From: Capillimicrobium parvum
GTDB lineage: Bacteria > Actinomycetota > Thermoleophilia > Solirubrobacterales > Solirubrobacteraceae
Direction of reading: 5' to 3'
Assembly: GCF_021172045.1 (NCBI RefSeq)
Contig: NZ_CP087164.1
Location: 2,046,001-2,110,000 of the forward strand
DNA length: 64,000 bases
In this document: positions 40,571 through 49,099 of the stretch, piece by piece
How positions within the stretch are numbered: position 1 is the first letter of the stretch
Layout: each line of letters opens with the position of its first letter
Notes under the pieces: model-generated
Databases searched by the model: none
Seen by the model: the letters and a program-made list of their open reading frames with translations, nothing else
Told to the model about the DNA's origin: nothing
Translations under genes and position numbers: made by a program

Positions 40571-41449
40571 ATGGGCGCGATCTCCGTCGGCACTTCGAGC
40601 TGGGCCGACCCCGGCTTCGTCGAGGAGTGGTATCCGCCGGGCCTGCCGGCGCGCGAGCGCCTGCCCTGGTATGCGCAGCACTTCGACGCGGTCGAGGTCA
40701 ACTCGACGTTCTACGCGCTGCCCGCGCCGCGGACCGTCGCGCGCTGGGCGCAGTGCACGGGCGAGGGCTTCACGTTCGACGTCAAGCTGCACCGCCTGCT
40801 CTCCCGCCACGCGGCGCCGCCGAGCTCGCTGCCGAAGGACCTGCGCGACGACGTGGCGGTCACCGGCAAGCGCCCGCGGGTCGTGCTCGACGCCGAGCTC
40901 GAACGCGAGATGGCGCGGCGGACGCTGGACGCGTTCGAGCCGCTCATCACCGCCGGCCGGCTGACGTCCCTGCTGCTCCAGCTCACGCCGGCGTTCAAGC
41001 CGGGCGCCCACCAGCTGGCCGAGCTCGAGGACCTCGTCGACGCGCTCACGCCGCTGCGGCTGGCGATCGAGCTGCGCCACCCCGGTTGGCTTGACCCCGG
41101 GCGCGTCGAAGCGACCCTCGCCTGGTTCGAGCACGCCGGGGCCGCGTTCGTGTGCGTTGACGCCCCGCAGGTCAAGGCGCCGACGGCCCTGCCGCCGATC
41201 GACGTCGTCACCCGCGCCGACCTCGCGTACCTGCGCGCCCACGGCCGCAACGCCGAGGGCTACACGCGCGGGCGCTCCGTCGCGGAGCGCTTCGGCTACC
41301 GGTATTCCGACGACGAGCTGCGCGAGATCGGTCAGCGCGCCCGGGAGCTCGCCGCCGAGGCGGCCGAGGTCCGGTTGATGTTCAACAACAACCGGGGCAG
41401 CGACGCGCCGGTGGCGGCCGAGCGGATGAGGGAGCTGCTGGACGTCTGA
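40571..41449 (+). CDS. DUF72 family protein (YecE-like)
   Basis: A 292-residue TIM-barrel-like protein of the DUF72 family. The opening ISVGTSSWADPGFVEEWYPPGLPARERLPWYAQHFDAVEVNSTFYALP is diagnostic, with EVNSTFY the signature. It continues GFTFDVKLHRLLSRH, LAIELRHPGWLD, YLRAHGRNAEGY and RLMFNNNRGSDAP, the last being the family's NN-x-N/G-x-A motif. The family is conserved and of unknown function; proposed links are to DNA or Fe-S repair and are not established. The ATG at 40571 fits the normal length. It is directly followed by the GntR-operator region, but its own promoter is upstream. Confidence 0.92.
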   Translation: MGAISVGTSSWADPGFVEEWYPPGLPARERLPWYAQHFDAVEVNSTFYALPAPRTVARWAQCTGEGFTFDVKLHRLLSRHAAPPSSLPKDLRDDVAVTGKRPRVVLDAELEREMARRTLDAFEPLITAGRLTSLLLQLTPAFKPGAHQLAELEDLVDALTPLRLAIELRHPGWLDPGRVEATLAWFEHAGAAFVCVDAPQVKAPTALPPIDVVTRADLAYLRAHGRNAEGYTRGRSVAERFGYRYSDDELREIGQRARELAAEAAEVRLMFNNNRGSDAPVAAERMRELLDV

Positions 41450-41450
41450 C

Positions 41451-41497
41451 TGTTCGGAACTCTGTTACGGTCCGGAAGTCCGTGACTGTTCCGAACA
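41451..41497. promoter_or_regulatory. Palindromic operator overlapping the GntR start
   Basis: TGTTCGGAAC (41451-41460) and GTTCCGAACA (41488-41497) are exact inverted repeats spaced 27 bases apart, with TCCGGA (a dyad itself) at 41471-41476 midway. The right element lies over codons 2-6 of the GntR gene (GTG at 41482). Such spaced dyads suit a FadR-type dimer binding two sites and repressing its own four-gene operon. Confidence 0.6.
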
Positions 41498-42180
41498 CCC
41501 GGCCCAAGGTCGCCGACGACGTGTTCGCCACGCTGCTGGGGGCGATCCTCGGCGGCCGGTACGCCGCCGGCGAGAAGCTGCCCGGACAGCGCGCGCTGGC
41601 CCGCGACCTCGGCGTGACGATGACCGCGCTGCGCGAGGGGCTCAAGCGCCTGGAGCAGATGGGGCTCGTCGACGTCCGCCACGGCGTCGCCATGCGCGTC
41701 AACGACGTCCGCGAGCGCGGCACGCTCGACGTCCTCGCGCCGCTGCTGATGCGCGGCGGACGGCTCGATCCGGACGTGCTCGCCGACGTCTTCGAGGCGC
41801 GCACGCTCATGCTCACCGAGCTCGGCGCCCTCGCCGCGGAGCGCCGCGACGACGCGCAGGCCGGGCGGCTGTCGGCGCTGGCGGACGCCATCGCGCGCGC
41901 GCCCGGCGACCGCGCCGCCCAGGAGCTCGACTTCGCGTGGGCGACGGAGCTGGCCCATGCCGCGGGCAACCTCGTCTTCGTCCTGATCCTCAACGCGATC
42001 CGGGCCGCGTACTTCGCCAACGCGGACGCGCTGCCGGTGACCGCCGACCACGCCGGGCTGGCGCCGCTCTACGAGCGCGCGGCCGACGCGGTGGCTGCGC
42101 GCGATGGCGACGGCGCCCGGGCCGCGATGCTCGCCCTGGCGCTCGCCCAGCGCGAGCGGGTGGAGGCGCGCCGGCCGTGA
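41482..42180 (+). CDS. GntR/FadR-type transcriptional regulator
   Basis: A 232-residue regulator. The winged HTH reads VADDVFATLLGAILGGRYAAGEKLPGQRALARDLGVTMTALREGLKRLEQMGLVDVRHG (about 12-70). The FCD-type helical domain follows (LADVFEARTLMLTELGALAAERR, AQELDFAWATELAHAAGNLVFVLILNAI), with DFAWATELAHAAGN in place of the usual D-xxFH. Ligand is unknown; FadR-like members sense acyl-CoAs or small acids. The GTG at 41482 lies between the DUF72 gene and the next. The operator dyads surround the start, and the stop overlaps the next ATG (TGATG), so this is the first gene of the four-gene operon. Confidence 0.88.
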   Translation: MTVPNTRPKVADDVFATLLGAILGGRYAAGEKLPGQRALARDLGVTMTALREGLKRLEQMGLVDVRHGVAMRVNDVRERGTLDVLAPLLMRGGRLDPDVLADVFEARTLMLTELGALAAERRDDAQAGRLSALADAIARAPGDRAAQELDFAWATELAHAAGNLVFVLILNAIRAAYFANADALPVTADHAGLAPLYERAADAVAARDGDGARAAMLALALAQRERVEARRP

Positions 42181-42587
42181 TGGCCCGCGCCCGCGACGTC
42201 TTCGCCGCGCTCATCGACGCGGTCGTGGCCCCGGTGCCGCCGCTGCCGCCCCTGCGCGCGGGCGGAGCGTCGGCGTTCCTCGAGCGGGTGATCGCCGCGT
42301 CGCCGCGGGCGAACGCGGCGGCGCTCGTGGTCGCGCTGCTGGCGCTCGACGCGGTGCCGCTGGCGACCGGCGGGGCGCGGTTCCGGCGGCTCGCGCCCGA
42401 GCGCCGGCGCGCCGTGCTCGACCGGCTGGCCCGCACCCCGGCGGCGCCCGCGGTGCAGGCACTGCAGGCGCTGGCCCAGATGGCGTACTACGGCGAGGAC
42501 GACGCCGCGCGGGCCGTCGGCTACGACGCGGACGCCGTGCTGGCGCGGGCGGCCGTCGCACGCGCGCGGCGGAGCGCGGCCGCGTGA
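42180..42587 (+). CDS. Gluconate 2-dehydrogenase subunit 3-like protein
   Basis: A 135-residue helical protein. It begins ARDVFAALIDAVVAPVPPLPPLRAGGASAFLERVIAASP and has RFRRLAPERRRAVLDRLAR and ALQALAQMAYYGEDDAARAVGYDADAVL. It is placed by context and by the ALAQMAYYGDD-type segment with the subunit 3-type partner proteins (DUF3751-like) of GMC oxidoreductases. Such proteins usually assist assembly or electron transfer of their partner. The ATG overlaps the GntR stop and the stop overlaps the GTG of the GMC gene (GTGA), so the operon is tightly coupled. The cysteines or heme sites of true cytochrome partners are absent. Confidence 0.7.
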   Translation: MARARDVFAALIDAVVAPVPPLPPLRAGGASAFLERVIAASPRANAAALVVALLALDAVPLATGGARFRRLAPERRRAVLDRLARTPAAPAVQALQALAQMAYYGEDDAARAVGYDADAVLARAAVARARRSAAA

Positions 42588-44062
42588 TCGTCGACGCCGG
42601 TGAGATGGCCGGCCGGCGCGAGATCCGCGCGGACGTCGTGGTCGTCGGCACCGGCGCGGGCGGCGCGCCCGCGGCCAAGGAGCTCGCCGAGGCCGGCGCG
42701 ACCGTCGTGATGCTCGAGGAGGGCGCACACCACCCGACCGACACGCTGACCGCCCGCCCGCGCGAGAGCCTCGCGACGCTCTACCGCGACGGCGGCCAGA
42801 TCGCCACCGTCGGCGCCCCGCCGATCGTCCTGCCGCTCGGCCGCGCGGTCGGCGGCACGACGCTCGTCAACTCCGGTACCTGCTTTCGCACGCCGCCGCA
42901 TGTGCTCGAGCGCTGGCGGCGGGAGATCGGGCTCGAGCTCGACCTCGAGCCGTGCTTCGAGCGCGTCGAGGCGGAGCTGAACGTCGTCGAGGTCCCGCCC
43001 GAGCTCGCCGGCCGCAACGCCGCGATCGTCCGTCGCGGCGCCCAGGCGCTCGGCGTGTCGTCGGGCTACCTGCGCCGCAACGTGCGGGGATGTGTCGGCT
43101 CCGGCGTGTGCGCCTACGGCTGCCCGGCGGGCGCCAAGCAGCACACCGGGGCGACCTACGTGCCGAAGGCGCACGCCGCCGGCGCCGTCACGTACACGGG
43201 CGTCCGCGTGCGCCGCATCCTCGTCGAGCGTGGACGCGCCGTGGGCGTCGAAGGCCGGACGGCCGCCGGCGGCCGCCTGCGGGTGCGCGCCGGCCGGGTG
43301 ATCCTCGCCGCGGGGGCGGTCCACACGCCCGTGCTGCTGGCCCGCAACCGCCTCGGCGGCGCATCGGGGATGCTGGGCCGCAACCTGTCGATCCACCCGG
43401 CGACCGCCGCCCGCGCGCGCTTCGACGAGGACGTCGTGATGTGGGACGGCGTCCCGCAGTCCTACCACGTCGACGAGCTCGCGTCCGACGGCATCATGCT
43501 CGAGGGGATCGCCGGCCCGCCGGACTACCTGGCGATGGCGATCCCGCGCATCGGACCCGAGCACCGCGAGCTCATGCTCGACGCCCGCCGCCTCGCCCAG
43601 TTCGGCGTGATGGTGTGCGACACCGGGCGCGGGCGGGTGCACGACCTCCTCGGCCGCCCGGTCATCCGCTACGACCTGCACCGCGAGGACGCCGCGCGCT
43701 TCGTTCGCGGCCTGGAGCTCCTCGCCCGCATCTGGTTCGCCGCGGGCGCGCGCGAGGTGGTGGTCCCGGTCAAGGGCGTCCCGGCGCTGCACGACGGGGA
43801 CACCTCCCCGCTGCATGCCGCGCGCGTGCGCCCGCGCGACCTGACGCTGATGGCCTTCCATCCGCTCGGCACCGCCCGGGCCGGCGCCGATCCTGAGCGC
43901 TCCGTCCTCGACCCGGAGCTCCAGGTCCGCGGCACGCCGGGCCTGTACGTGTGCGACGGCAGCGCGGTGCCGACCTCGCTCGGGGTCAACCCGCAGATCA
44001 CGATCATGGCGATGGCGACGAGGCTGGCCCATCGGCTGGCCTGCGTACCATCGCGCGGGTGA
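42584..44062 (+). CDS. GMC oxidoreductase (FAD-dependent alcohol oxidase/dehydrogenase)
   Basis: A 492-residue flavoprotein. The FAD fold reads DVVVVGTGAGGAPAAKELAEAGATVVMLEEG, then PLGRAVGGTTLVNSGTCFRTP. A Cys-rich segment GCVGSGVCAYGCPAGAKQHT (near 168-187), present in many bacterial long-chain alcohol or sterol oxidases, follows. The C-terminal LMAFHPLGTARAGADPERSVLDPELQVRG...LYVCDGSAVPTSLGVNPQITIMAMATRLA holds the active-site His (FHPLGT) and the Asn of NPQ. It should oxidise a primary or secondary alcohol and pass electrons to a quinone or oxygen. Start GTG at 42584 overlaps the subunit gene's stop. The substrate and the acceptor are unknown. Confidence 0.9.
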   Translation: MIVDAGEMAGRREIRADVVVVGTGAGGAPAAKELAEAGATVVMLEEGAHHPTDTLTARPRESLATLYRDGGQIATVGAPPIVLPLGRAVGGTTLVNSGTCFRTPPHVLERWRREIGLELDLEPCFERVEAELNVVEVPPELAGRNAAIVRRGAQALGVSSGYLRRNVRGCVGSGVCAYGCPAGAKQHTGATYVPKAHAAGAVTYTGVRVRRILVERGRAVGVEGRTAAGGRLRVRAGRVILAAGAVHTPVLLARNRLGGASGMLGRNLSIHPATAARARFDEDVVMWDGVPQSYHVDELASDGIMLEGIAGPPDYLAMAIPRIGPEHRELMLDARRLAQFGVMVCDTGRGRVHDLLGRPVIRYDLHREDAARFVRGLELLARIWFAAGAREVVVPVKGVPALHDGDTSPLHAARVRPRDLTLMAFHPLGTARAGADPERSVLDPELQVRGTPGLYVCDGSAVPTSLGVNPQITIMAMATRLAHRLACVPSRG

Positions 44063-45675
44063 TCGCTCGCGCCGACGCCCTCCACGCCCTGACCCGGGAG
44101 CAGTTCGACGTCGTCGTCGTCGGCGGCGGGATCACGGGGGCCGGGTGCGCGCTGGACGCCGCGTCGCGCGGGTACTCGGTCGCGCTGGTCGAGAAGCGCG
44201 ACTTCGCGGCCGGGACCTCGAGCCGCTCGAGCAAGCTCGTCCACGGCGGCCTGCGCTACCTGCAGAACTTCGACCTCGGGCTCGTGCGCGAGGCGCTGCT
44301 CGAGCGCCAGCTCATGGTCGCGCTCGCCCCGCACCTGGTCCACCCGCTCAAGCTCGTCGTCCCCGCCTTCGAGGGCGGCAGCCTCGACCGCCTCGTCGGG
44401 GTCGGCCTGAACCTCTACGACGTGATGTCGCGCGGCCGGCGGCGCCGCGGCGAGTTCGCGGAGTCCTGGAGCCCGGAGCGCCATCGCGTGATCTCCGGCG
44501 AGGAGGTGGCCAAGCTCCTGCCCGCGCTCGCGCCGCGCAACCCGACCTCCGGCTACCTGTTCTACGACTGCCAGACCGACGACGTCCGGCTCGTCCTGAC
44601 CGTGCTGGCCGAGGCCGAGCGCTTCGGCGCCGTGGTGGCCAACCGCGTCGAGGTCACGGAGCTGCTCGACGGCGCGGTCGGCGCGGTCGACGGCGAGACC
44701 GGCGAGTCGCTGCGGATCCGGGCGGCGAACGTCATCAACGCCACGGGCGTGTGGGCCGACCGCCTGCGGCCCGGCGAGCTGCACGACGAGGCCGACATCC
44801 CGCACATCCGGCCGAGCCGCGGCACCCACGTGACCGTCTCGCCCGAGGACCTGCCGCTCGTCGCGGGCGCGATCGTCCCGGCGGCGGGCGGGCGCTCGAT
44901 CTTCGCGCTGCCGTGGCTGGGGCGCACGCTGCTCGGCACGACCGACAACGACTACGAGGGCGAACTGGACTTCATCGCCCCCGACGACGACGACGTCGCC
45001 TACATCCTCGACGCGGCGAACGCCTTCTTCGGCACGAGCCTCACGCCGGCCGACCTCACCGGCGCCTACGCGGGCGTCCGGCCGCTGATCTCCTCCGGCG
45101 ACCCGAAGAAGTCGGTGGACATCTCACGCAAGGCGGAGCTCTACGAGACGTCGAGCGGCATGATCACGATCACCGGCGGCAAGCTGACGACATGGCGGCG
45201 GATGGCGAAGATGGCCGTCGACCGGCTCGTCGAGCGCGACTCGCGCGACGCGCCGTGCCGGACGCACGAGATCCCGCTCGGGCAGGCGGTCGACCCGGCC
45301 TCGCTGCCGCGGGTGGAGGGCGTGCCCGAGGCCGCCTACGCGGCGCTCGCTTCCCGCTACGGCCACGCGGCGCACGACGTGCTGAGCGTCGCGGCGGAGC
45401 GGGGGGAGCTCGCCCAGCGCATCGTCGACGGGCTCCCGGACCTGCTCGCCGAGGCGGTCCATGCGGCCCGGGCCGAGCAGGCGCGCTCGGTCGGCGACGT
45501 CCTGCTGCGCCGCACCCGGCTGGGCCTCCTCGCCGCGCCGGCGGTCACCGGCGACGGGGTGGCCGAGCGGGTCGCCGCCGCGTTGGCGCCCGAGCTCGGC
45601 TGGGACGGCCCACGGACGGCCGCGGAGGTGCGGCGGTTCGCCGAGGAGGCCCAGGCCGAGGGGATCCGCCGGTGA
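44059..45675 (+). CDS. glpD: Aerobic glycerol-3-phosphate dehydrogenase
   Basis: A 538-residue FAD-dependent dehydrogenase. The FAD fold is FDVVVVGGGITGAGCALDAASRGYSVALVEKRDFAAGTSSRSSKLVHGGLRYL, the last part being the glycerol-3-phosphate dehydrogenase hallmark. It continues YDCQTDDVRLVLTV, RPSRGTHVTV, LLGTTDNDYEGELDFIAP and ITGGKLTTWRRMAK. A C-terminal helical DAO_C domain ends at GWDGPRTAAEVRRFAEEAQ. It oxidises glycerol-3-phosphate to dihydroxyacetone phosphate at the membrane, feeding quinone. Its GTG overlaps the GMC stop, so it is the last gene of the operon. The pairing with an alcohol-oxidising GMC suggests glycerol or polyol use; no glycerol kinase lies nearby. Confidence 0.92.
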   Translation: MIARADALHALTREQFDVVVVGGGITGAGCALDAASRGYSVALVEKRDFAAGTSSRSSKLVHGGLRYLQNFDLGLVREALLERQLMVALAPHLVHPLKLVVPAFEGGSLDRLVGVGLNLYDVMSRGRRRRGEFAESWSPERHRVISGEEVAKLLPALAPRNPTSGYLFYDCQTDDVRLVLTVLAEAERFGAVVANRVEVTELLDGAVGAVDGETGESLRIRAANVINATGVWADRLRPGELHDEADIPHIRPSRGTHVTVSPEDLPLVAGAIVPAAGGRSIFALPWLGRTLLGTTDNDYEGELDFIAPDDDDVAYILDAANAFFGTSLTPADLTGAYAGVRPLISSGDPKKSVDISRKAELYETSSGMITITGGKLTTWRRMAKMAVDRLVERDSRDAPCRTHEIPLGQAVDPASLPRVEGVPEAAYAALASRYGHAAHDVLSVAAERGELAQRIVDGLPDLLAEAVHAARAEQARSVGDVLLRRTRLGLLAAPAVTGDGVAERVAAALAPELGWDGPRTAAEVRRFAEEAQAEGIRR

Positions 45676-45768
45676 TTCCGTCCGGCCGATACCGGAACTT
45701 TGCGTGTCCGGGCGGGTTGCGAGCCACGTCCGCGGGAAGCTGACTCGAAGAGGTGTTCTGAGCTGTTC

Positions 45769-47622
45769 GTGTTGCGTCGTTGCCTTGCGCTGTCCGGCCT
45801 GTGCGCCGCCCTGTTGCTGCTGCCGGCCGCCGCCGCGCCCGCGGCGTGGTTCCCCGGGGAGGTCATCGACGGGCCGAACCCCGGGCTCGTCTCCGTCGGC
45901 GGCGTCGACATCGCCCAGAAGGACGGGACGGGCGGGGTCGTCTACCTGCGGCTCGACGGCGGCGCGCCGCACGTGTTCGTCGCGCGCCTCCTCGACGGAG
46001 CCTGGCAGCCGCCGGAGCGCATCGACAACGGCATCGCCGAGGGCGCGTCGGCGCCGGTGATCGCCGCCGGGCCGGGCGGGCGGCTCGTCGTCGCCTGGGT
46101 GTCGGGCGGGTCGCTGATCTCGAGCGTCCGGCCCGATTCGGCGACCGGTTGGACGACGCCGCAGGGGGTCGCGTTCCCGGCGGAGGCGCCGGCGATCGAC
46201 ATGGGCCTCAACGGCCACACGTACGTGACCTGGTCCGCGTCGGGCGACGTGCGGGCGGCCTACATGGGGCGGGGTCTGACGCAGTTCCAGGTCATCCCGA
46301 CCTCGCTCGACATGGAGCCGGCACGCCAGGCCGGTGACGCGGAGGGGCGCCGGCCGGCGGTGGCGGTGTCGGCCGAGGGGCTGGCGCTCGCCGCATGGGG
46401 CGAGGTGTTCGCCGACGGCAGCCAGCACGTCATCGCGCGCCGGGTCAACGGGCTCAGCCTGTCGCCGATCCCGCAGGACGTCACGCTCGGCGACCTCGAC
46501 GGACGGCCCGGCGGCAACGCCGACTCGCCCGACGTGGCGATGTCGGCGGACTCGAGCTTCGGCTGGATCGCCTTCCGGCAGACCTTCTTCGACGGCGGCG
46601 CGCCGATGACGCGGGCCGTCGCCCGGCGGATGCGCGGGTCCCAGTTCGAGGCGGCCCGGCCGATCGACGGCCAGGGCTTCCCGGCCGAGGACGTCGGCGC
46701 CCCGCGGATCGCCGAGAACGTCGGCGGCGCCGGGCTGACGGCGGCTGGGCGGCTGTCCGGCCAGATCTTCGGCTCCACGTTCTTCGAGGAGCGCTACGAC
46801 GAGGTGATCTTCAGCGGTGCGGTGCCGCTGACGTCGTCGCCGAGCCCGTTCTCGCGGCGGCCGGTCATCGCGTTCGCCGAGGACAAGACCGGTCTCGTGG
46901 CGTGGACCGCGCCGGACGCCTCGCTGAGGGTGCGCGAGCGTGCGGGCGAGTGGCAGCCCGAGCAGCTGCTCTCCAAGCCCGAGTTCGGGCCCGTCGACGT
47001 CAACGCCGGGGTCTCCGCGTCGGGCGACCGCTACCTCGACGCGGCGGTCGTGGCGATCCAGGACACGGGTGCCGAGCGGCGCCTGACCGCGGCGATGCTC
47101 GACCGCGATCCGGGCTCGTTCTCCCCGGCGTCGTCGTCGACCTGGTACAAGGAGGTCCCGTCGCGGATCTCCTGGCGCGAGCCGATCAACATCTGGGGCC
47201 CGCTCACGTACAGGGTCTACATCGACGACCGGCTCGCGGGCGAGACGCGCCAGCTCTCCTATCCGCTGACGCAGCTCGGCCTGCGGCCTGGCCAGCACCT
47301 GTACCGGATCGAGGCGGTCGACGTGCGCGGGCAGGTCTCGTCCACGCCGACCCGGCTGATCCGCTTCGACGCCCAGCCGCCGCGGGTGTCGATCAGCTTC
47401 AGCGGGACGCGCCGGGCGGGGCGGATCACGACGGTGAACGTCACCGCGACGGACTCGGGCGGCATCAAGGGCCGGCCGCGGGTGAGCTTCGGCGACGGGT
47501 CGAGCGTCCGCGGCCGTTCGGTCGAGCACCGGTTCCGCAAGGGCACGTGGACGGTGACCGTCCGGGTCAGCGACCAAGCCGGCAACGTGACCGTGCGCAG
47601 CCGGTCGGTCCGGATTCGCTAG
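45769..47622 (+). CDS. Large secreted beta-rich protein with C-terminal Ig/PKD-like domain
   Basis: A 617-residue exported protein. The signal peptide is FVLRRCLALSGLCAALLLLPAAAAPAAW. The body (about 30-500) reads as repeated beta elements of the kind seen in propeller-like proteins (PVIAAGPGGRLVVAWVSGG, APAIDMGLNGHTYVTWSASGD, PDVAMSADSSFGWIAFRQTF, RPVIAFAEDKTGLVAWTAPD). The C-terminal part (ITTVNVTATDSGGIKGRPRVSFGDGSSVRG...VRVSDQAGNVTVRSRSVRI) is a typical PKD/Ig domain. It is probably extracellular or wall-associated. The GTG start is chosen at the beginning of the signal peptide; the TTG next to it is possible. No enzymatic motif or anchor is seen. Confidence 0.75.
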   Translation: MLRRCLALSGLCAALLLLPAAAAPAAWFPGEVIDGPNPGLVSVGGVDIAQKDGTGGVVYLRLDGGAPHVFVARLLDGAWQPPERIDNGIAEGASAPVIAAGPGGRLVVAWVSGGSLISSVRPDSATGWTTPQGVAFPAEAPAIDMGLNGHTYVTWSASGDVRAAYMGRGLTQFQVIPTSLDMEPARQAGDAEGRRPAVAVSAEGLALAAWGEVFADGSQHVIARRVNGLSLSPIPQDVTLGDLDGRPGGNADSPDVAMSADSSFGWIAFRQTFFDGGAPMTRAVARRMRGSQFEAARPIDGQGFPAEDVGAPRIAENVGGAGLTAAGRLSGQIFGSTFFEERYDEVIFSGAVPLTSSPSPFSRRPVIAFAEDKTGLVAWTAPDASLRVRERAGEWQPEQLLSKPEFGPVDVNAGVSASGDRYLDAAVVAIQDTGAERRLTAAMLDRDPGSFSPASSSTWYKEVPSRISWREPINIWGPLTYRVYIDDRLAGETRQLSYPLTQLGLRPGQHLYRIEAVDVRGQVSSTPTRLIRFDAQPPRVSISFSGTRRAGRITTVNVTATDSGGIKGRPRVSFGDGSSVRGRSVEHRFRKGTWTVTVRVSDQAGNVTVRSRSVRIR

Positions 47623-47695
47623 CCTGCGCGGCGTCGCCGGACGCTGTCCAACGCGCCCGGATGCCAACCGACCCCCACAAGAGGAGACACATCTC

Positions 47696-49042
47696 ATGGC
47701 CGTGCTCGACCGCGCCGCTCTCGAGGAGAGCCCGCTCGCCGACCTGCACACCATCGCCCGCGAACTGGGCCTCGACGGCTACCGCCGCCTGCGCAAGGCG
47801 GCGCTGATCGACGCGATCATGCAGGCGCACACCGGCGAGGAGCCGGCCGCGGCGCCGGAGCAGGAGCCGGCCGCGGCGCCGGAGCAGGAGCCGGCCGCCA
47901 AGACGGAGGCCGAACCGGCCGCCGAGCCTGAGGCCGAGGACGAGGAGGAGGAGAAGAAGCCGCGGACGAGCAGCCGCTCGTCGCGCAGCCGCTCCTCGCG
48001 CAGCCGGTCGCGCAGCCGCCGCGACGCCGACGACGGCGACGGCGCTGACGGCGCCGTGGCGGGCGCCCGCGAGAGCCGGGCGTCGACCACGAAGTCCGCA
48101 GCCGCCGCCGCTACCGCCGAGCCAGAGGCCGAGGCCGAGGCCGACAAGGTCGCCGAGGGCACGGTCGAGCTGCTCGGCAACGGCTCCGGGTTCGTCCGCG
48201 TCAGCCCGCCCGACCCGTCGGACGACGACGTCTACATCTCGGCCGCGCAGGTGCGCCGGTGCGAGCTCGTCTCCGGCGACGTCGTCACCGGGCCGCTGCG
48301 CGCGCCGCGACGCTCGGAGCGCTACCCGTCGCTGATCCGCATCGACACGATCAACGGCCGACCGGCCGACGAGGTCAGCGAGGGCACGCCGTTCGACGAG
48401 CTCCCCGCGACGTTCCCGACGCAGCGCTTCGCGCTCGGCGGCGACGACCCGACGCTGAAGGCGATCGAGTGGCTCACCCCGATCGGCCGCGGCTCGCGGG
48501 CGACGATCGTCGGCTCGGCCCGCGCCGGCAAGACCGAGGCGCTGCGCCGGCTGGCGGGTGCGCTCGCCGGCCAGGAGGGCGTCGAGGTGTCGGCCGTGCT
48601 CGCCGGGGTGCGTCCCGAGGAGATCACGGAGTGGCGCGGCGGCCCGGTCGAGCCCGTGACCGCGACGTCGTTCGCCGCGTCCCCCGACGCGCAGGCCGGC
48701 GCCATCGAGCGCGCGGTCGAGACCGCCAAGCGCATCGCCGCCCGCGGCGGCCACGCGGTCGTGCTCATCGACACGCTCGCGATGCTGCCCCCGGGCGCGG
48801 CGCGCCGGACGATGGCCGCGGCGCGCGACATCGTCGACGGCGGCTCGCTGACGCTCATCGCCACGTCCGACAAGCCGGTCGGCGGCGAGACGACGGTCAT
48901 CGCGCTCGACGAGCGGCTGACCTCGACGGGTCGCTTCCCGGCGGTCGACCTCGCCGCGAGCGGGACCCTGCGGCCGGAGCTGCTCGTCGGCGACGCGGGG
49001 GCCGACGCGATCGCCCAGGCGCGCGCGGCCGCGGTCGGCTGA
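47696..49042 (+). CDS. Rho-like protein with degenerate ATPase (short Rho paralog)
   Basis: A 448-residue protein. Residues 1-50 form a Rho_N (SAP-like) domain (PLADLHTIARELGLDGYRRLRKAALIDAI). Residues 50-150 are a low-complexity insertion with EPAAAPEQ repeats, an acidic run and RS repeats. Residues 153-222 are the Rho RNA-binding domain (GNGSGFVRVSPPDPSDDDVYISAAQVRR). The ATPase part keeps a Walker A (GSARAGKT, 273-280) and a Walker B (VVLIDT, 355-360). The segment equivalent to IDERPEEV reads LAGVRPEEI, so the catalytic Glu (E211 of E. coli) is Val305. The Q-loop and the R-loop/arginine-finger region are missing, which shortens the domain by about 60 residues. It is probably a paralog unable to act as a normal translocating helicase. 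GAGGAG precedes the ATG. Confidence 0.85.
   Translation: MAVLDRAALEESPLADLHTIARELGLDGYRRLRKAALIDAIMQAHTGEEPAAAPEQEPAAAPEQEPAAKTEAEPAAEPEAEDEEEEKKPRTSSRSSRSRSSRSRSRSRRDADDGDGADGAVAGARESRASTTKSAAAAATAEPEAEAEADKVAEGTVELLGNGSGFVRVSPPDPSDDDVYISAAQVRRCELVSGDVVTGPLRAPRRSERYPSLIRIDTINGRPADEVSEGTPFDELPATFPTQRFALGGDDPTLKAIEWLTPIGRGSRATIVGSARAGKTEALRRLAGALAGQEGVEVSAVLAGVRPEEITEWRGGPVEPVTATSFAASPDAQAGAIERAVETAKRIAARGGHAVVLIDTLAMLPPGAARRTMAAARDIVDGGSLTLIATSDKPVGGETTVIALDERLTSTGRFPAVDLAASGTLRPELLVGDAGADAIAQARAAAVG
47840..47899 (+). repeat. 24-bp tandem repeat in the Rho-like insertion
   Basis: Two and a half copies of a 24-base unit (GAGCCGGCCGCGGCGCCGGAGCAG) encode the EPAAAPEQ peptide repeats. They sit in the disordered insertion between the Rho_N and the RNA-binding domains. 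The exact identity of the copies suggests recent expansion by slippage, with no frame effect because the unit is a multiple of three. Confidence 0.85.
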
Positions 49043-49099
49043 GGAGGACGCATCCACGGGCGCGGCCGGCGGTCGCCCGCCGCTCTCGGCTCCGCGCGT

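Noticed and set aside
45124-47754. Long minus-strand open frame opposite GlpD and the secreted protein
   Set aside because: Composition is Arg/Pro/Val-rich with no domain, and both plus-strand genes are well supported. Open antisense frames of this length are expected at this G+C content.
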